Positions 9,474-29,195 of a stretch of 64,000 bases of DNA are shown piece by piece. Both the position numbers and the translations under genes were made by a program. Source of the stretch: Chlorella sorokiniana (Eukaryota; Chlorophyta; Trebouxiophyceae; Chlorellales; Chlorellaceae). The DNA is taken from positions 496,001-560,000 of the forward strand of contig CP084618.1 of assembly GCA_025917655.1 (NCBI GenBank), given 5' to 3'. The notes beneath the pieces are model-generated. The model was not told the DNA's origin. It did no database searches and saw only the letters and a program-made list of their open reading frames with translations. Position 1 is the first letter of the stretch. Each line of letters begins with the position of its first letter.

Positions 9474-12400
9474 ATGGCGGCGTCACGGGGGAGCGGCAAC
9501 GCGTTGGACTCCCTCTTAGTGGGGGTTCCGGGCTTTCACCGGCCCAGCATGGCCGACATGAAATCAAAGGGAGGCAGCAGCAAATTTGCAGCGGGCGCCT
9601 CGCCGCAGCCTCCCAACCGCAGCCCTCCCAAGCCGCCCTCTGGCCCCTCGGAGACTCCAGAGCCTGCCGCCAGCTCCGGCTCGTTTGGCATTGAGCACCT
9701 GGAGCACATGATGAAGTCGCAATCAACGCCCTCGCTAGCGCAGCAGTAAGTGCCGTTCCCTCGGCCGGCGCCCTGCTGATCCGGTCCCGAGACGCTGCCG
9801 CTGCACTGCATGCGTGCCACCAGCTGTCCCGGGCTCAAGGCGGGCCTGACAACGATGTGTGCAGGAAGGGCCAGGCATCCGCCTCCTCTGGGAGCCTCAG
9901 CAGCCTGGGGCAGCGCTCTGGCAGCGCAACTGCGTCAGGTGGGTTCCGTGCAGCTGTCGGTTCCTCCAGCAGCGTCTCCAGCCTTCCGACACTGCCTCAC
10001 AAGCGCTTTGGGCGGCACGCAGGAGCCTTTGACGACTTGCTGGGAGACCTCGGAGCGCCCGGCAGCCGCGGCGGCAGCAGCCGCAGCGGCGTCGGGTCAA
10101 TGCGGCAGGCGCCCATCCCCGCCACCCCCGCCCCGCGGCGCCAGCCGCTGCCAGCCCGCCGCCAACGCTGCAAGCCGAGCAGCCGCAGCCTGCCGCGTCC
10201 CCCGCGGACGAAGACCCCTTTGCCCTGTTTGGCAGCCCCCAGCCGGCGGCAGCAAAGCGCAGCTTCACGCCGGCTCCAGCCCCGCCGCCGCCGCAGCGCT
10301 GCCCGTCACCGACATCGACGACGGATTCCTGGCCGCCTTTGCAGCACCGCAGCCGCAGCCGCAGGACACGCAGCAGCAGCGGCGGCAGCAGCAGCAGCAG
10401 CAGCAGCAGCGGCGGCAGCAGCAGCAGCAGCAGCAGCAGGCGCCGGCGGCGACGCCTGCCAGCCCGCCGCTGTCGGCGGGCGGCGCCGCCGATTTCGGCG
10501 ACTTCTTTGGCAGTGAGGAGGTGGAGGTGGAGATGCCCGTGCCTGCACGCAGCTCGCCGCCGCAGCAGGCAGCACGCTCTCAGCCGCCTGCGGGCGCCGC
10601 CGGCCCCACCCCCGGCTACGGTCACGACCGCTCCGCCGCCGCGGCTGCTCCGCCAGCCTCAGCGGTACGGCCGCGGTACCGCGTATTCGACTTTGTGCAT
10701 GCCGAGGAGGACGAGGGGCCGGCAGCGGGCGCAGGCCGCCCGCCGACGCAAAACGGCGGCGGCAGCGGCGGCTGCGGCGGCGGCGGCGGCGGCGACGGCG
10801 GCCCTCTGGAGCAAGGCCTGCGTGGCGGCGGCGGCGGCGGCGTGCTGGCGGCGGAGAGCTACGCTGGGCAGCACCCCGGCGGCGCCAAAGACGTGGCCGC
10901 CGACCTGTCGCAGCGCGCTGCCAAGGCCTTCCAGAGCGGCACCAAGTGGTTCATGAAGGCCAGCAAGACGCTGGCGGCCCAGGTGCAGTCGCGGCTGGAG
11001 GCGGGCGGCGGCGCCGGCGGCGGCACAGGTGGGTTCCCGCGGCCGGGACCAAGCACACCTGCTTGCTGCCGCCCGCGGGCTTGCGGTTGCCTGGTTCTGC
11101 CTGTGCACTGCGCCGGGCCAGCCCTGTCCGGCAAACTTCATGCCAGCCAGCCGTTGGCGAGCACCCAGCCAGCTGCCTCGCCCCCAAACGCCACGCGTGC
11201 AGCCCCTCCGCCCGCCGCCCCCGGCGACCCCGAGCCCTTCCACCGCGACTGGGCGGCGCAGCTGGCCCGCATCTCGCCCCCAGCCGGGCGGCGGCGCTGG
11301 GGGCCATGGCGGAGGATGACCGGCTGGCGGTGCAGGTGGGCGGGCGCTTTGGGGAGGGGCAGCTTGTTTCTGTGGGCGGTCGGGAGAGTTTACGATGCGG
11401 GAGGCAGGGATGGAGGGGAATGAGCGCCGCAGGAGGCCAGCTGATTGGATCCTTGAAAGTCTGGGAGGGGCCAGCCAGGAAACAGATGGCCGCTGCAAGT
11501 CGCCGTGCATTCCGTTTATGCCAGCCCGCCTGCCTGCCGCTGCGTGTGGCATCTGGCCGTCTGTCTGAGGGGCCAGCCGGTCCAGCAGTGCAGCGCAGGG
11601 TTGCAGGCAGGGCAGGCCCGGCCGGCGGTGAGGCAGGCGCCGCCGTGTCTCTGGGGAACGTTGACCGACGGCGCTGCCCTGCTGCCTCCGCCTGTCCCCC
11701 TCGTGCAGCGGGTGCTGGACGAGTCCTCGCTGGGCCGCCGCAGCGGGTCGGCGCACGGCGGCAGGGAGCGGGAGCGGAGGAGCGGCGAGCGGCGCCGCGC
11801 GCGCGGCGGCGACGCGGCGGCCCCGCCGCCGCCCCCGCGCGCGCGCAGGCGGCGCGCCGCCGCCGCCGCACGATGCGGTGGCGGGGCGGAGGGGGCCGTC
11901 GGCGCCCCAGCGGCCTGCGCGGCAGGCGGCGGCGGCGGTACCGCAGCAGGCAGCGCAGCAGGCGCAGCAGGAACAGCAGGAGGAGGACCTGCTGGGCATG
12001 GCAGGCCCGGCTGCCCCCGTGCTCCCGCCACCGCCGCCACCGCTGCCGCCGCCGCCGCCTCGCAATCGGCACCAGGTGGCGCCGACGACGACCTGCTTGG
12101 CTTTGGCGACGGCTCCCCTGCTGCCGCCGCCTCCAACGGCACCGCCCGGTACCGCCAGCCGCGCGGCCAGCACAGCCCACATCGACAGCCTCTTCTCCGT
12201 GCCCGCCGCCCGCCCCAGCGCGCGGCCCGGCAGCACGTCCGCGGCGGCGGCGGCACGGCCAGCTGCGTCCTCTGCGGGCCTGGACAGCATGATTGATCTG
12301 GGGGCGACCTCCCGAGGTGGATGCCTCTGCGTATGCAGACCTGTACCAGGATGCAGAGGTGAGCTTGGGGTGTCGACCAAAGGAACTTGTGCATAATGTT

Positions 12401-13576
12401 TGCGCTCGGGTTTGGGGTGTGTGGCGGGGAGCAGACAAGTGCGGGGCAGCCAGGCAACGCAGGCCGGCAGCTGGCTCAGAACAAGGCTTTTTCTATGTTG
12501 TGTTGTTTTTTGGAAGGGGGGTGATAGTTGCATGCAGCAACCCTACGTTCCCCACCCGCACCACCACGCACCGCCACCGCCACCCCCGCAGGCCGACGGC
12601 GGCGCTGACGAGCCCGAGGTGCGGCGCCGCCTGCGCCAGAAGCGGATACAGGAGAAGCACGAGCGCATGCAGCGCCAGGTGGGGGCTGCAGGGGCATCGA
12701 GCTGGAGGGGGAAAGGGGTCCGCCGGGCTGGCTGGGTGTGGGCGGCTAGCTGCGTCGGGCCTCGCGCTGCCATTCACTCGCCCTTTCATAGCGCCGCTGT
12801 GAGTTGTCCCTCTGTCACGGAATCGTCTGCATGCACCCTCAACGCTCTTTGGCCCCCACCCCCTGCTCCCCTTGGCTGAGGCAGCTGGCCGCGCGCGGGC
12901 GCGCGAGGAGGCTGAGGAGGCGGAGAAGGCGGGCAAGGTGGCGCTGCGGGCGACGCTGCAGCCGCGCATCGACGCGTGGGCGGCGGGCAAGAAGGACAAC
13001 ATCCGCGCGCTGCTGGCCTCCCTGCACACCGTGCTGTGGGAGGGCAGCGGCTGGAAGCAGCCCAGCATGGCCGACATGGTGGAAAACAACAAGGTGCGGC
13101 TGCGTGGCGATGGTGGTGCTGCTGGCGGAGTTCGGGGTCGGCCGATGAGCACACAGGGCCCGGCAGGGCGGGCGTCCCGTCGCGGGCAGCTGCCAGCTGG
13201 CCGGGAGCAGCAGACGGGTTGGCGGCAGCGTCGGGTGTCACCTTGGCTGGTGCTGACCGCGGCGCAGCTTGCAGCAGGCCCGCCGTTTTGGCCAAACAGC
13301 TACACTCCACCTCGGGCGTCGTCAGCGCAACAGCACTCGAAGTTCACTCCGGTTTCCCGACTCTTCCTCTATGTTGGCAGCGGCTTGTGCATGGGCCCCT
13401 CACTGTGCCGACCCTTCTCCCTCGCACACGCACAGGTGAAGCGCATGTACATGAAGGCCAACCTGGTGGTGCACCCCGACAAGGTGAAGCAGAAGGGCGG
13501 CAGCCTGGAGCAGGTGGCCACCGCCGACGCCGTCTTCCACGTGCTGAAGAGCGCGTGGGCCAAGTTTGATGCGTGA
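9474..13576 (+). CDS. Auxilin-like J-domain protein (clathrin uncoating)
   Basis: Auxilins recruit HSC70 to clathrin-coated vesicles and drive removal of the coat. The C-terminal exons (about 12870-13576) form the auxilin J-domain: helix I region with ALLASLHTVLWEGSGWKQ, then VKRMYMKANLVVHPDKVKQK, where HPD is the catalytic loop contacting HSC70, then AVFHVLKSAWAKFDA at the C-terminus, as is normal for auxilins. The long N-terminal part is disordered, rich in Gln, Ser and Pro, and carries short sorting-type motifs: DDLLGDL, DEDPFALFGSP (a DPF motif of the AP-2-ear-binding kind), DFGDFFGSEE, EEDLLGM and DDDLLGFG. ATG at 9474 (MAASRGSGNALD) is chosen since the frame has no ATG upstream. A coiled, charged helix precedes the J-domain. 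Frame in the 11,000-12,300 part is not fully resolved. Confidence 0.85.
10366..10440 (+). repeat. CAG-rich polyglutamine tract in auxilin-like gene
   Basis: Two blocks of CAG separated by CGG codons encode Gln runs interrupted by Arg pairs, followed by Ala/Pro. The tract lies in the disordered part of the protein and is a likely site of length variation. Confidence 0.85.
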
Positions 13577-14176
13577 CGGCTGCCCGCTGGTGCCCACAAA
13601 CACGCTGCCGTTGGTGAAACCCTTGTTGCGGCTCACGCTGCCGTCCCACCGCCGCCCGGCGTGACCTTGTTGACCCTGCCCTGCCCCGTGATGCTGTGCC
13701 TCCCGGCTCCTCCGCCCTCCATTCTTCCCCTCTTGCCTCCCTCCCAGATCGACTTGCCTGCGCTGCACACTGTACACTGTAAATGCAGCAACATCCATAA
13801 TGGGAAGCTGGTGCAGTGGAGGGGTTTTGCTTCACCCTGAGGACAACTCGTGGCAAGAATGGCCAGGCAGGCAGCAGGTGGGAGGGTAAAGAGGCGGGAG
13901 GAGCGGAAACGGCAGCGCGTGGCGGGTGGTGCGTTTCAGCACCAACAACGCCGCGCAGCTGGACGGACATTGCAATAATGACGGCGGGGTTGTCCTGCAA
14001 AAATGGGTTACGAATCGTTTGCTGGCCAGCCGGCCATTCAGCTCCCGCCAGCCTGGCGGCGCCCACAGCCCGCCTCCCTCCAGCGGCTGCTAGCGGTGCG
14101 AGACGGGGCAGATTCAATACAGGAGCGCCCCCGGCAAGGGCGCTTTGTTTGGTCTTCCTTTTCCTGCCGCAGGCAG
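13577..14176. other. Convergent 3' flank between auxilin-like gene and CDKB
   Basis: No gene is seen. TGTAA at 13778-13782 lies about 200 bases after the auxilin-like stop and is a good poly(A) signal candidate. The right part should be the CDKB 3' UTR. Confidence 0.5.
13778..13782 (+). terminator. TGTAA poly(A) signal of the auxilin-like gene
   Basis: TGTAA about 200 bases past the stop codon on the coding strand, at the spacing expected for a green-algal 3' UTR. Confidence 0.5.
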
Positions 14177-16377
<2,201 letters not shown>

Positions 16378-17385
16378 CCTGCCGGCAGCTGCTGCTCTGG
16401 GTGATGCCGTCACTGTACAGTGAATCCTGTTGGATGTATGGGAGACAGGGGATTTAATGGAGGCGCGGAGGGCGCGCTTGGATTAGGACTCTTTTTGTAT
16501 GGGTGCAGCGTGCACAGCGGGCGCGCGGCGGGACTCTTGGGATTTCGCGCCTGACCCCTGCTGCCAGTGCTCTTCACGACAGAATGTAGCGTGGCGGCAA
16601 GTAAGCGTCGGTTCTCCAGCCTGCGCACCAGCAGATCAGCAAGGGACTGGAGAGAGCTTGGTGAGCGCCGTGTGAGTTGCGCGAGGGCTCACCCACTGAA
16701 CTGCTGGCGGCAGCCAGGTGGGTGTGGCCGGGTGGATGCAGATGACATCCGTGCAACCACCACAGCCTGTCGTCGGTGCCGGCTCCTGCTGTCCCCCAGC
16801 GTCACCGGGCACCCTGCCAGGCCTGCCTGGGCCCCGGCTGGCATGGGCTGTCAGCATCTGCTTCTTACAAACACTTGGGGTCAAGCACGATACACAAGTT
16901 ACTCATCACTCAAGCTAGGTCGAAGACAGCACATTGCATGCTCTTGCTAGAATCACCGCGGTTCAGCAGCCGCTTTGATGCATGACAAGACGTGTTTGAT
17001 TGCGACTGAACGGCAGACGACGCGTGCGGCTGGAGCGGGTCGCACAGCCGCTGGCAACAAAATGGGGCACAGGGGCAGAAGGCGGCGGCAGACAGCTCCA
17101 AGGGAAGGCAAATGGCCGCGTTGCTTTGGAGATAAATAAAAGCCAAAACGCGCTTTGAACAATCCAGGAAACATGCTCAGTGTGCGGGAGCGGGAGCGCT
17201 TTCCGGCGGCGTGCGGCGCGCGTGCTGCCGCGGATTGTGGAGTGAGAAAAATGAACAGCAGTTGTACAACGATATATGGGCTCAACTGGCTGTCGACCGC
17301 GCAACAGTCCAGGCAACAGAGGGCATAATTGCATTTGTTGGGGGCCTCAAGGCGGCCTAGCTAGGTGGGTGGCAGCTGCCATCCG
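16378..17385. other. Flank between CDKB start and kinase-like gene end
   Basis: About 1 kb without a recognisable gene. The left part should be the CDKB promoter and leader, including sequence just before 16378 on the minus strand. The right part, with AT-richer stretches near 16900-17270, is the likely 3' UTR of the kinase-like gene. Open frames here lack any familiar motif. Confidence 0.45.
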
Positions 17386-20300
17386 CTACAGGCTGCGGGG
17401 CATCGTGGGGGCGGCATGCTGGGCCCGGCCCGCAGCTGGGGGCTGCAGCGTGCCAAACGGGGCGGGATGGGGCGCCATGGCTGCGGCAGCCAGGATGGCG
17501 GCAGGCTGCAGGTCGTGATGCGTCACGGTGATGGGCTGCGGGGGGTGTAGGAAGGCGGGGCAAGCCCGATCAGCGGGGAGCGCACTGCAACAAGAAACGG
17601 GGAGCCGGCGTGCTTGCAACTGCACCGCACCGGCGTCGGCACGAGCAGCAAGCGAGCAGGCGGCAGCGGCGCTGCGCTCGCTACCTGGGCGCACAGCATG
17701 GGCTGGCCCGCCACGCTGAGCACGGCGTGCAGCGCCGTCAGCGCCAAGCGCCGCCCCTCCACCGTCACCTCCACCGGCTGTACGGCGTAGCCCAAGGCGG
17801 GGTAGGGCAGCGCGGCGGCGGCGCAGCCAGCGTCGGGCGGGATCAGGCCCTCCGCCGCCAGCACGCCCAGCGCGCCCAGCGGCAGCAGCTGCAGCGACGT
17901 GCCGTCCCCAGCACAAAGCTGGGGCCGGAGGGGGCGGCGCAGCGCGCTCGCAGAGAGCGGCCGGGAGGGGCCCGACGCCGACGCCGACGAGCCGACGCTG
18001 CTGCCCAGCACCGCGGAGGCCGCTCGTGAGAGCCCAGCGCAGCCGAGGGGCGCCGCCGCTGAGCTGGCGCCGGAGGGGCGGCAGGGGGAAGTCCAGGTGG
18101 GAGTCGGTAGAGGCAGCAGACATGTTGCTGGGGTGCCTGCGACAAGAACATCGACCAAACCAATGTTAACAATTCAAACTACGTAAACGGTGGCTAAGCA
18201 AGATAGCCATGGCTTCCGGCCCGGGCCGCTGAGCTCCCAGCAGCACGCCGGTGCAGGGCTGCGAGCAAAGCACGATGTAAGAAGCCGCCGCGACGCTGAA
18301 AGGGCGCGGCGCACCTCTGCAGCGCCTCCTGCAGCGGCTCGCGGTCGCCGGCGGCAAACCCCAGCCGCGCCAGCTCAGACGCGGTGCGCCGCAGCTCCTC
18401 CAGGCCCCGGGGGCCCCCGCTGCGCCGGCGGCGCCACCAGTCCCGCAACCTCAGCCAGCCAGGGTGGCGCAGCACCTGGGCGGCGCTGGGGCGGGCGGCG
18501 GGGTCTGCGGCCAGCAGGCGCAGCAGCAGGTCGCAGGCGGCGGCGTCCAGCCCCAGAATGGGCATCTCCTGCGGGAGGCCGGGGGAGGGCAGCAGGCGGG
18601 AAGGAGGACGGTTGGAAAGCATGGCAAGGTGAACGACGGTGTGGACAGCCGGGCCAGGCAGGGCATGCAGCGAGGCGGGGCAGGAACCGCGGCACAGTGC
18701 ACAAAGCAGACAGCCGCCGCGGGGAGGCAAGCACAGGGCCCAGAGGCGAGCGGCGGAGCGACGCGGCTCAGACTCTGGGCAGCGGCGGCGCCTCACCGCC
18801 GCGCCGCCCAGCGCGCGCTTCCCCTTCTCCTGGTCGCGGCGCAGCTGGTTGATCATGCTGAGCTTGTGCACCAGGTGCTCCTGCGGCGGCGTTCGGCAGG
18901 GACGGGGAAGGACGTGAGGAGGGCGACCAGAGGGCCAGGTCAGCGGCCCAAAGCGCCTGCTGCTGCTGCTGCGGCGGCGGCGGCTGGGGGGCAGGGGCGG
19001 CGCGCTCCGCAAAACATCGCTGCTCACAGCCGCACACAACACCTTTCTCATTCCTTTTCAACAAACTGCACAAGATACGCGTGACGTACAAACGTACAAA
19101 CGATACGTGCACAATCAACCCCAGCGGCCCGGCTCCCCCACAACGGCGCACCTCCAGCCAGCGCTGCAGCTTGTCCACGGGCTCCGAGCGGCCGGGCATG
19201 TTTGGGATGGAGGTCCAGCACAGGCCGCGGTTGCCAAAGGGCACGTGGCTGCCGCTGAGCAGCACAAACATCACCACGCCCAGGGACCAGATGTCGCCTG
19301 CAGGGAGGTGGGGTGTGGGGGTGGTTTATGTAGTTGTGGCGTTGAGGTGTGTGGGGGGCGCGGCGGGGGGGCGCGAAGGAAGGGGGTAGGCAGGTTGCGG
19401 CGTTGAGGTGTGTGTGGGGGGACGCGGAGGGGGGACGCGAAGGAAGGGGGTAGGCAGGTTGCGGCGTTGAGGTGTGTGTGGGGGGGGACGCGGAGGGGGG
19501 GGGGACGCGAAGGGGGGTGTAGGTAGGTTGTGGAGTTGAGGTGGGGGTGGAGGAGGGTCGGTGAGAGTTGGGGCCAGGGGCAGCGTGGATGCATCAGTAG
19601 GGGGCCCCAGCGCTGCATGCCGTGCGGACGCAAGAGGCGAGGGGCCTGACCGAGCAAAGCTGGCTCCTGCACCGACGCCGGCGGCGGCATGCTGCCTGAC
19701 CCTGATGCTGAAAGGAACGAGAACAGGAAACAATAAAAGCAGCAGCCCTCACCCGCTGGGGTGTAGGTCACACAGTCGGCGGGGCAGCGCGCCAGCTCGG
19801 GCGCCAGGTAAGCGTCCACCCGGCCTTCTTGCCGCCCGTGTGGCGCCGCCTGCGGGAGGCACGGACGGCCACGTGGGCAACAGCAGTGAGTGGCTGGCCG
19901 GCGCGTGGACACAGTGATGAACGGGGTGTCTGCGAAATTTGCATTGCAGTACAATCGTGGCAGGGGCCCCGCAGAGCCCGAGCATGCGGGGGCGGCGGGG
20001 GCGCTGCTCAGACCCCGTTTCATGCACTGCCGAGCACGGCGTGGCACAGCGCATGGTGAGCACAGCGCAGCGCACAGCGTGATGCGTTGCAAGCGCAGCA
20101 TGGCTCAGCCCACAGCGCAGCGCGGCGCGCACCCATGGCCGGCATCCACGTTGTAAGGGTGGCCCATGAGGCGGGCGGTGGCCAGGCTGCCGCCGCGGGC
20201 GAGGCCCACGGAGGCGATGGTGACGTGGCGGTGCAGCACGCCGGCGTCGTGCAGCGTCGCCAGGTCAGCGGCCACCTGCACCAGGTCAGCGACAGGTCAG

Positions 20301-21666
20301 CGACAGGTCAGGCCAGGCAAAACACCAGACACTTGTCGGTGCATGCAGGAGCAAGGGCGGGCCGGGCGATGGAGAGCTGGGCGTGCCGCAGAGCAGGCGC
20401 GCGGCTAATCAAACGGCAAATTTCCGGCGTGCGTGTGCGCGCTGCGGGTGTGCAACGCTGGCGCTGTGGAGGCGTGGAGCGGCGGCGAGCCAAGCGGTAC
20501 AGAGGTACACGAAGCCAGCCAAACGGGCGGCAGCCGGAGCGGCTGCAAGGGGGCCGCAGGCGGGCCCGCATGCTTGCCTTGGCGACGACCGCCTTCACTT
20601 CCAGGGCGGTCAGGTGCTGCGCCTGCTCCGACATGAGCAGGTGCTGAAGGGGGAGGAGGTGGTCTCCCGGGCCGGCGGCACCGCCAGGCTGGCAGGCCGC
20701 CGCCGGGCTGCCGGGCTCATCATCCAGGGACACCGGGGAGGGGCGCCGCTGCTGCCAGCGCCGCCGGCGCCAGGGGGGGGAAGAGGCAACGGGGGAGGCG
20801 GCATCGGGGGGCGCCGGCGGCGGCCTGAGTGCTGCACGAGCGAGCGGAGTCTTGGCTGCCCAGCATGTCACAGTCGCCTGTGGGACGGGGGGGAGGGGGA
20901 GGGGGTTTCGGCTTGGGGGAGTGACAGCGGGTGCCGCCAGACGGCAGCAAGGCAGCTGCGCAAAGGCAGCAGCGCAGCCTCACACTCCAAACACAGCCAG
21001 CTGCAGCCGCACGCCACCACAGCTGGATGTGCAACTCACTGTCAGACTCCTGGGAGGCTTGGGAGGCGTCGGAAAGGGTGAGGGCGGCGTCGAAAACGTC
21101 GAGGAGGCTGCGTCGGGCGGTGGCACGCCGCCGCCGCACGCGACGGCTGTCCTGCTGGGCGGCCTCCGCTGCCGCCGGCTGGACGGCGGCAAGCAGCTGC
21201 GGGTCCGCCGCGGCCGCCTGCTGCTGACCAAACAGGGCAGAGGTTCCGGTAAGCGGCTGTTGCGCGGGCCAATGTGCGCCTGCTGTCACGAAACGGAAGC
21301 CCTGCTGCTGCTGCTGCTGCTGTGGCGGCGGCTCCTGCACGTGAAGGTGCGGCGGCAGGTGCAGCGCAGCCTGCGGCGGGGCGGCGCCGCGGCAGGCGCC
21401 AGCGCAATCCGCGTCACGTCGGCGAGGGCGCGCCGTGTCCGTGCGGCATGCCGTGGCCGCCTGCATCCTCGAGAGGGCAAGGGAACCCGCTGAACAGGGA
21501 CGGCTGAGGCTGGCTGCGGTGGCCGGCCGAGGGGATACCGCCACGTGGGGCTGCCGAAGAGCGGTATCCCCCGCTGCTGTTGTTGCTGCTGCTGCTGCTG
21601 TTGAACCAGAAAGCCTTGCTGAAGAATGTCGTAGCAAGCAGGCTGCGAGACGCCGTGGAAGCTCAT
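17386..21666 (-). CDS. Protein-kinase-like C-lobe protein (probable pseudokinase)
   Basis: ATG at 21666 starts MSFHGVSQPACYDIL, followed by a Gln run and a long low-complexity region. I find no Gly loop and no VAIK lysine there. From about 20640 leftward the sequence follows a kinase C-lobe: HLLMSEQAQHLTALEVKAVV (alpha-D/E), LATLHDAGVLHRHVTIASVGL, AYLAPELARCPADCVTYTP (APE motif), DIWSLGVVMFVLLSGSHVPFG, and AADPAARPSAAQVLRHPGW with the conserved late Arg. The catalytic-loop HRD is HRH, the usual KPEN is TIAS, and no DFG is visible, so phosphotransfer is unlikely. Downstream exons (17386-18145) hold Ala/Leu-rich sequence including GYAVQPVEVTVEGRRLAL and end at 17386; that they belong to this gene is inferred from splice sites. 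The role is unknown; such proteins commonly act as scaffolds or allosteric partners. Confidence 0.7.
19325..19560 (-). repeat. Intronic minisatellite, about 62-66 bp unit
   Basis: Three to four imperfect tandem copies sharing gttgcggcgttgaggtgtg and gacgcgaaggaaggggg. On the coding (minus) strand the units are C/T-rich and lie directly upstream of the acceptor of the exon that starts DIWSLGV. Confidence 0.85.
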
Positions 21667-22515
21667 GTTTGAAGGACTTGCAATGGACACAACTCGAATG
21701 CCTCTTGACAATCACCTGCGGCGGCGTGGTAAGAACGATCGATCTCATGAACGTTGAAAGAGCGTTAGCAAAACAGTGGAGGTGGGCGGACCAGCGGAAG
21801 CAAGGGCATCTCTATTTGATTGAGTGGAGACCCAAAGCTGGGCTTTCCCCGTGTATGCCTGGCAGTTTCATGCTTGCATTGATGAGTTAAAGCAATGCAT
21901 AATGCATCGGCGGCGCGAAACAGACCACGCACTCTGGTGTGGCCCCGCAGGCTCAGGCTTCTCCCCACGTGGATGGGTTGTCGTCCGCTGCCCCTCACAC
22001 CAGGTATGTAAACTGCCGGTGGCACAAAACGGATCAGGCGAACCCCATTTGGCTGTGTGAACCAAGCATGTCCTTCCCGCCAAATCGGGCAGAGGGTAGA
22101 CCGTAGGTCAAGAAGCAGGAAACGGCCCAGAGACGGGGGCAGAGACAAGCGGGCGATCTGCAAAGGCGCAAGGAATGCTGCAGCCTCTTGAAATTCGGGG
22201 TAAGAAAGGCCAGGGAATGGCGGACCGCCGCCAGCAGTCGAAGGGCTGGCTGTCCCTCCTGCATCCCTCAACCCTATGGAACTGGCTGGCATCCTGTGTC
22301 CCTGAACCCTTGTCTCGTCTACTTCACTGCCGCAGTGCGGCGTCTCAAACTTGCATGGATGCCCTCGACCGTTCGACTTGCACAGGCAGCAAGTCAAAAG
22401 GCGGCTCCAGGCGTGGCGGCTGCAGCGGGGCTGCCCCCACCACGCCCTCCGTCTGAGTCGCGCCGCACTCCCCTCTTGTGGCCACAGTACGAGCTGGACC
22501 GCCAGGTGGGCCCCT
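21667..22515. other. Flank between kinase-like gene start and GFAT end
   Basis: No supported gene. A 210-residue minus-strand open frame (21765-22397) has no familiar motif and is more likely GFAT 3' UTR plus the promoter of the kinase-like gene. The stretch is less GC-rich than the genes around it. Confidence 0.45.
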
Positions 22516-28735
<6,220 letters not shown>

Positions 28736-28780
28736 GGTTCACAGGGGTCCTCTGCACGCGGGCAGCACCGCAGGGGGCCT

Positions 28781-28921
28781 TCAGGCGCTCTTGGAGGAGG
28801 TGAGCAACTCCAGGGCGTAGGGGGCGACGCGGATGACCGCAACCGCTGCTGCAAACACCGCAATATTGCGCTTCAGCTCCGCCCGAGCGACGTTGGGGTC
28901 TCGTTTAGGAGCAGGAAACAT
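28781..28921 (-). CDS. TOM6: TOM6, small subunit of mitochondrial import pore
   Basis: A single-exon ORF of 46 residues. It starts [20 protein letters not shown] and continues into a hydrophobic stretch ([20 protein letters not shown], about residues 20-39). Plant TOM6 proteins have the same plan: MFPG start, charged helix, then one membrane segment containing V-I/V-R-x-x-PY, and a total near 50 residues. TOM6 stabilises the TOM complex in the outer mitochondrial membrane. The stop lies only 45 nt before the A of the GFAT start codon on the same strand, with no poly(A) signal between, so the two may share one transcript. The family match is from memory of the motif and is strong in both pattern and length. 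Confidence 0.85.
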   Translation of the reverse strand: MFPAPKRDPNVARAELKRNIAVFAAAVAVIRVAPYALELLTSSKSA

Positions 28922-29195
28922 TGCCGGAGAGCTGGAGAGGGTGGATTGGCGTTCAAGGGGCGATCCAGCTAATGACAGATATCAAAACGGGCTAAGGTGC
29001 ACTGGAAGGCCCAGGCAATCGGGTTTGGAGCAACGAGGCCAAAAGGCGGTACGACATTTTCACCATCGCATGCTTTGCAGCCCGATCAATGTCGCACCCT
29101 TCTGATTGTTATCCATCCCTTGTGTTGTAATAGCATACACGACGTGAACGCCAACGCACCTTGCACGCGCAGTTTATGACAGCGTGCTGTCAAGT
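28922..29195. promoter_or_regulatory. Divergent promoter region, TOM6(-GFAT) / CTNNBL1
   Basis: A 274-base head-to-head gap between TOM6 (leftward) and CTNNBL1 (rightward). It is AT-richer than its surroundings (29040-29150). If TOM6 and GFAT share an mRNA, this is the promoter of both. Confidence 0.5.

Noticed and set aside
10659-12533. A 624-residue minus-strand open frame
   Set aside because: It lies opposite the auxilin-like gene, is made of Ala, Arg and Gly from GC-rich codons, and has no domain. It is a shadow of the plus-strand gene.
21765-22397. A 210-residue minus-strand open frame downstream of GFAT
   Set aside because: No motif and no splice or start context worth trusting. More likely GFAT 3' UTR and intergenic sequence.
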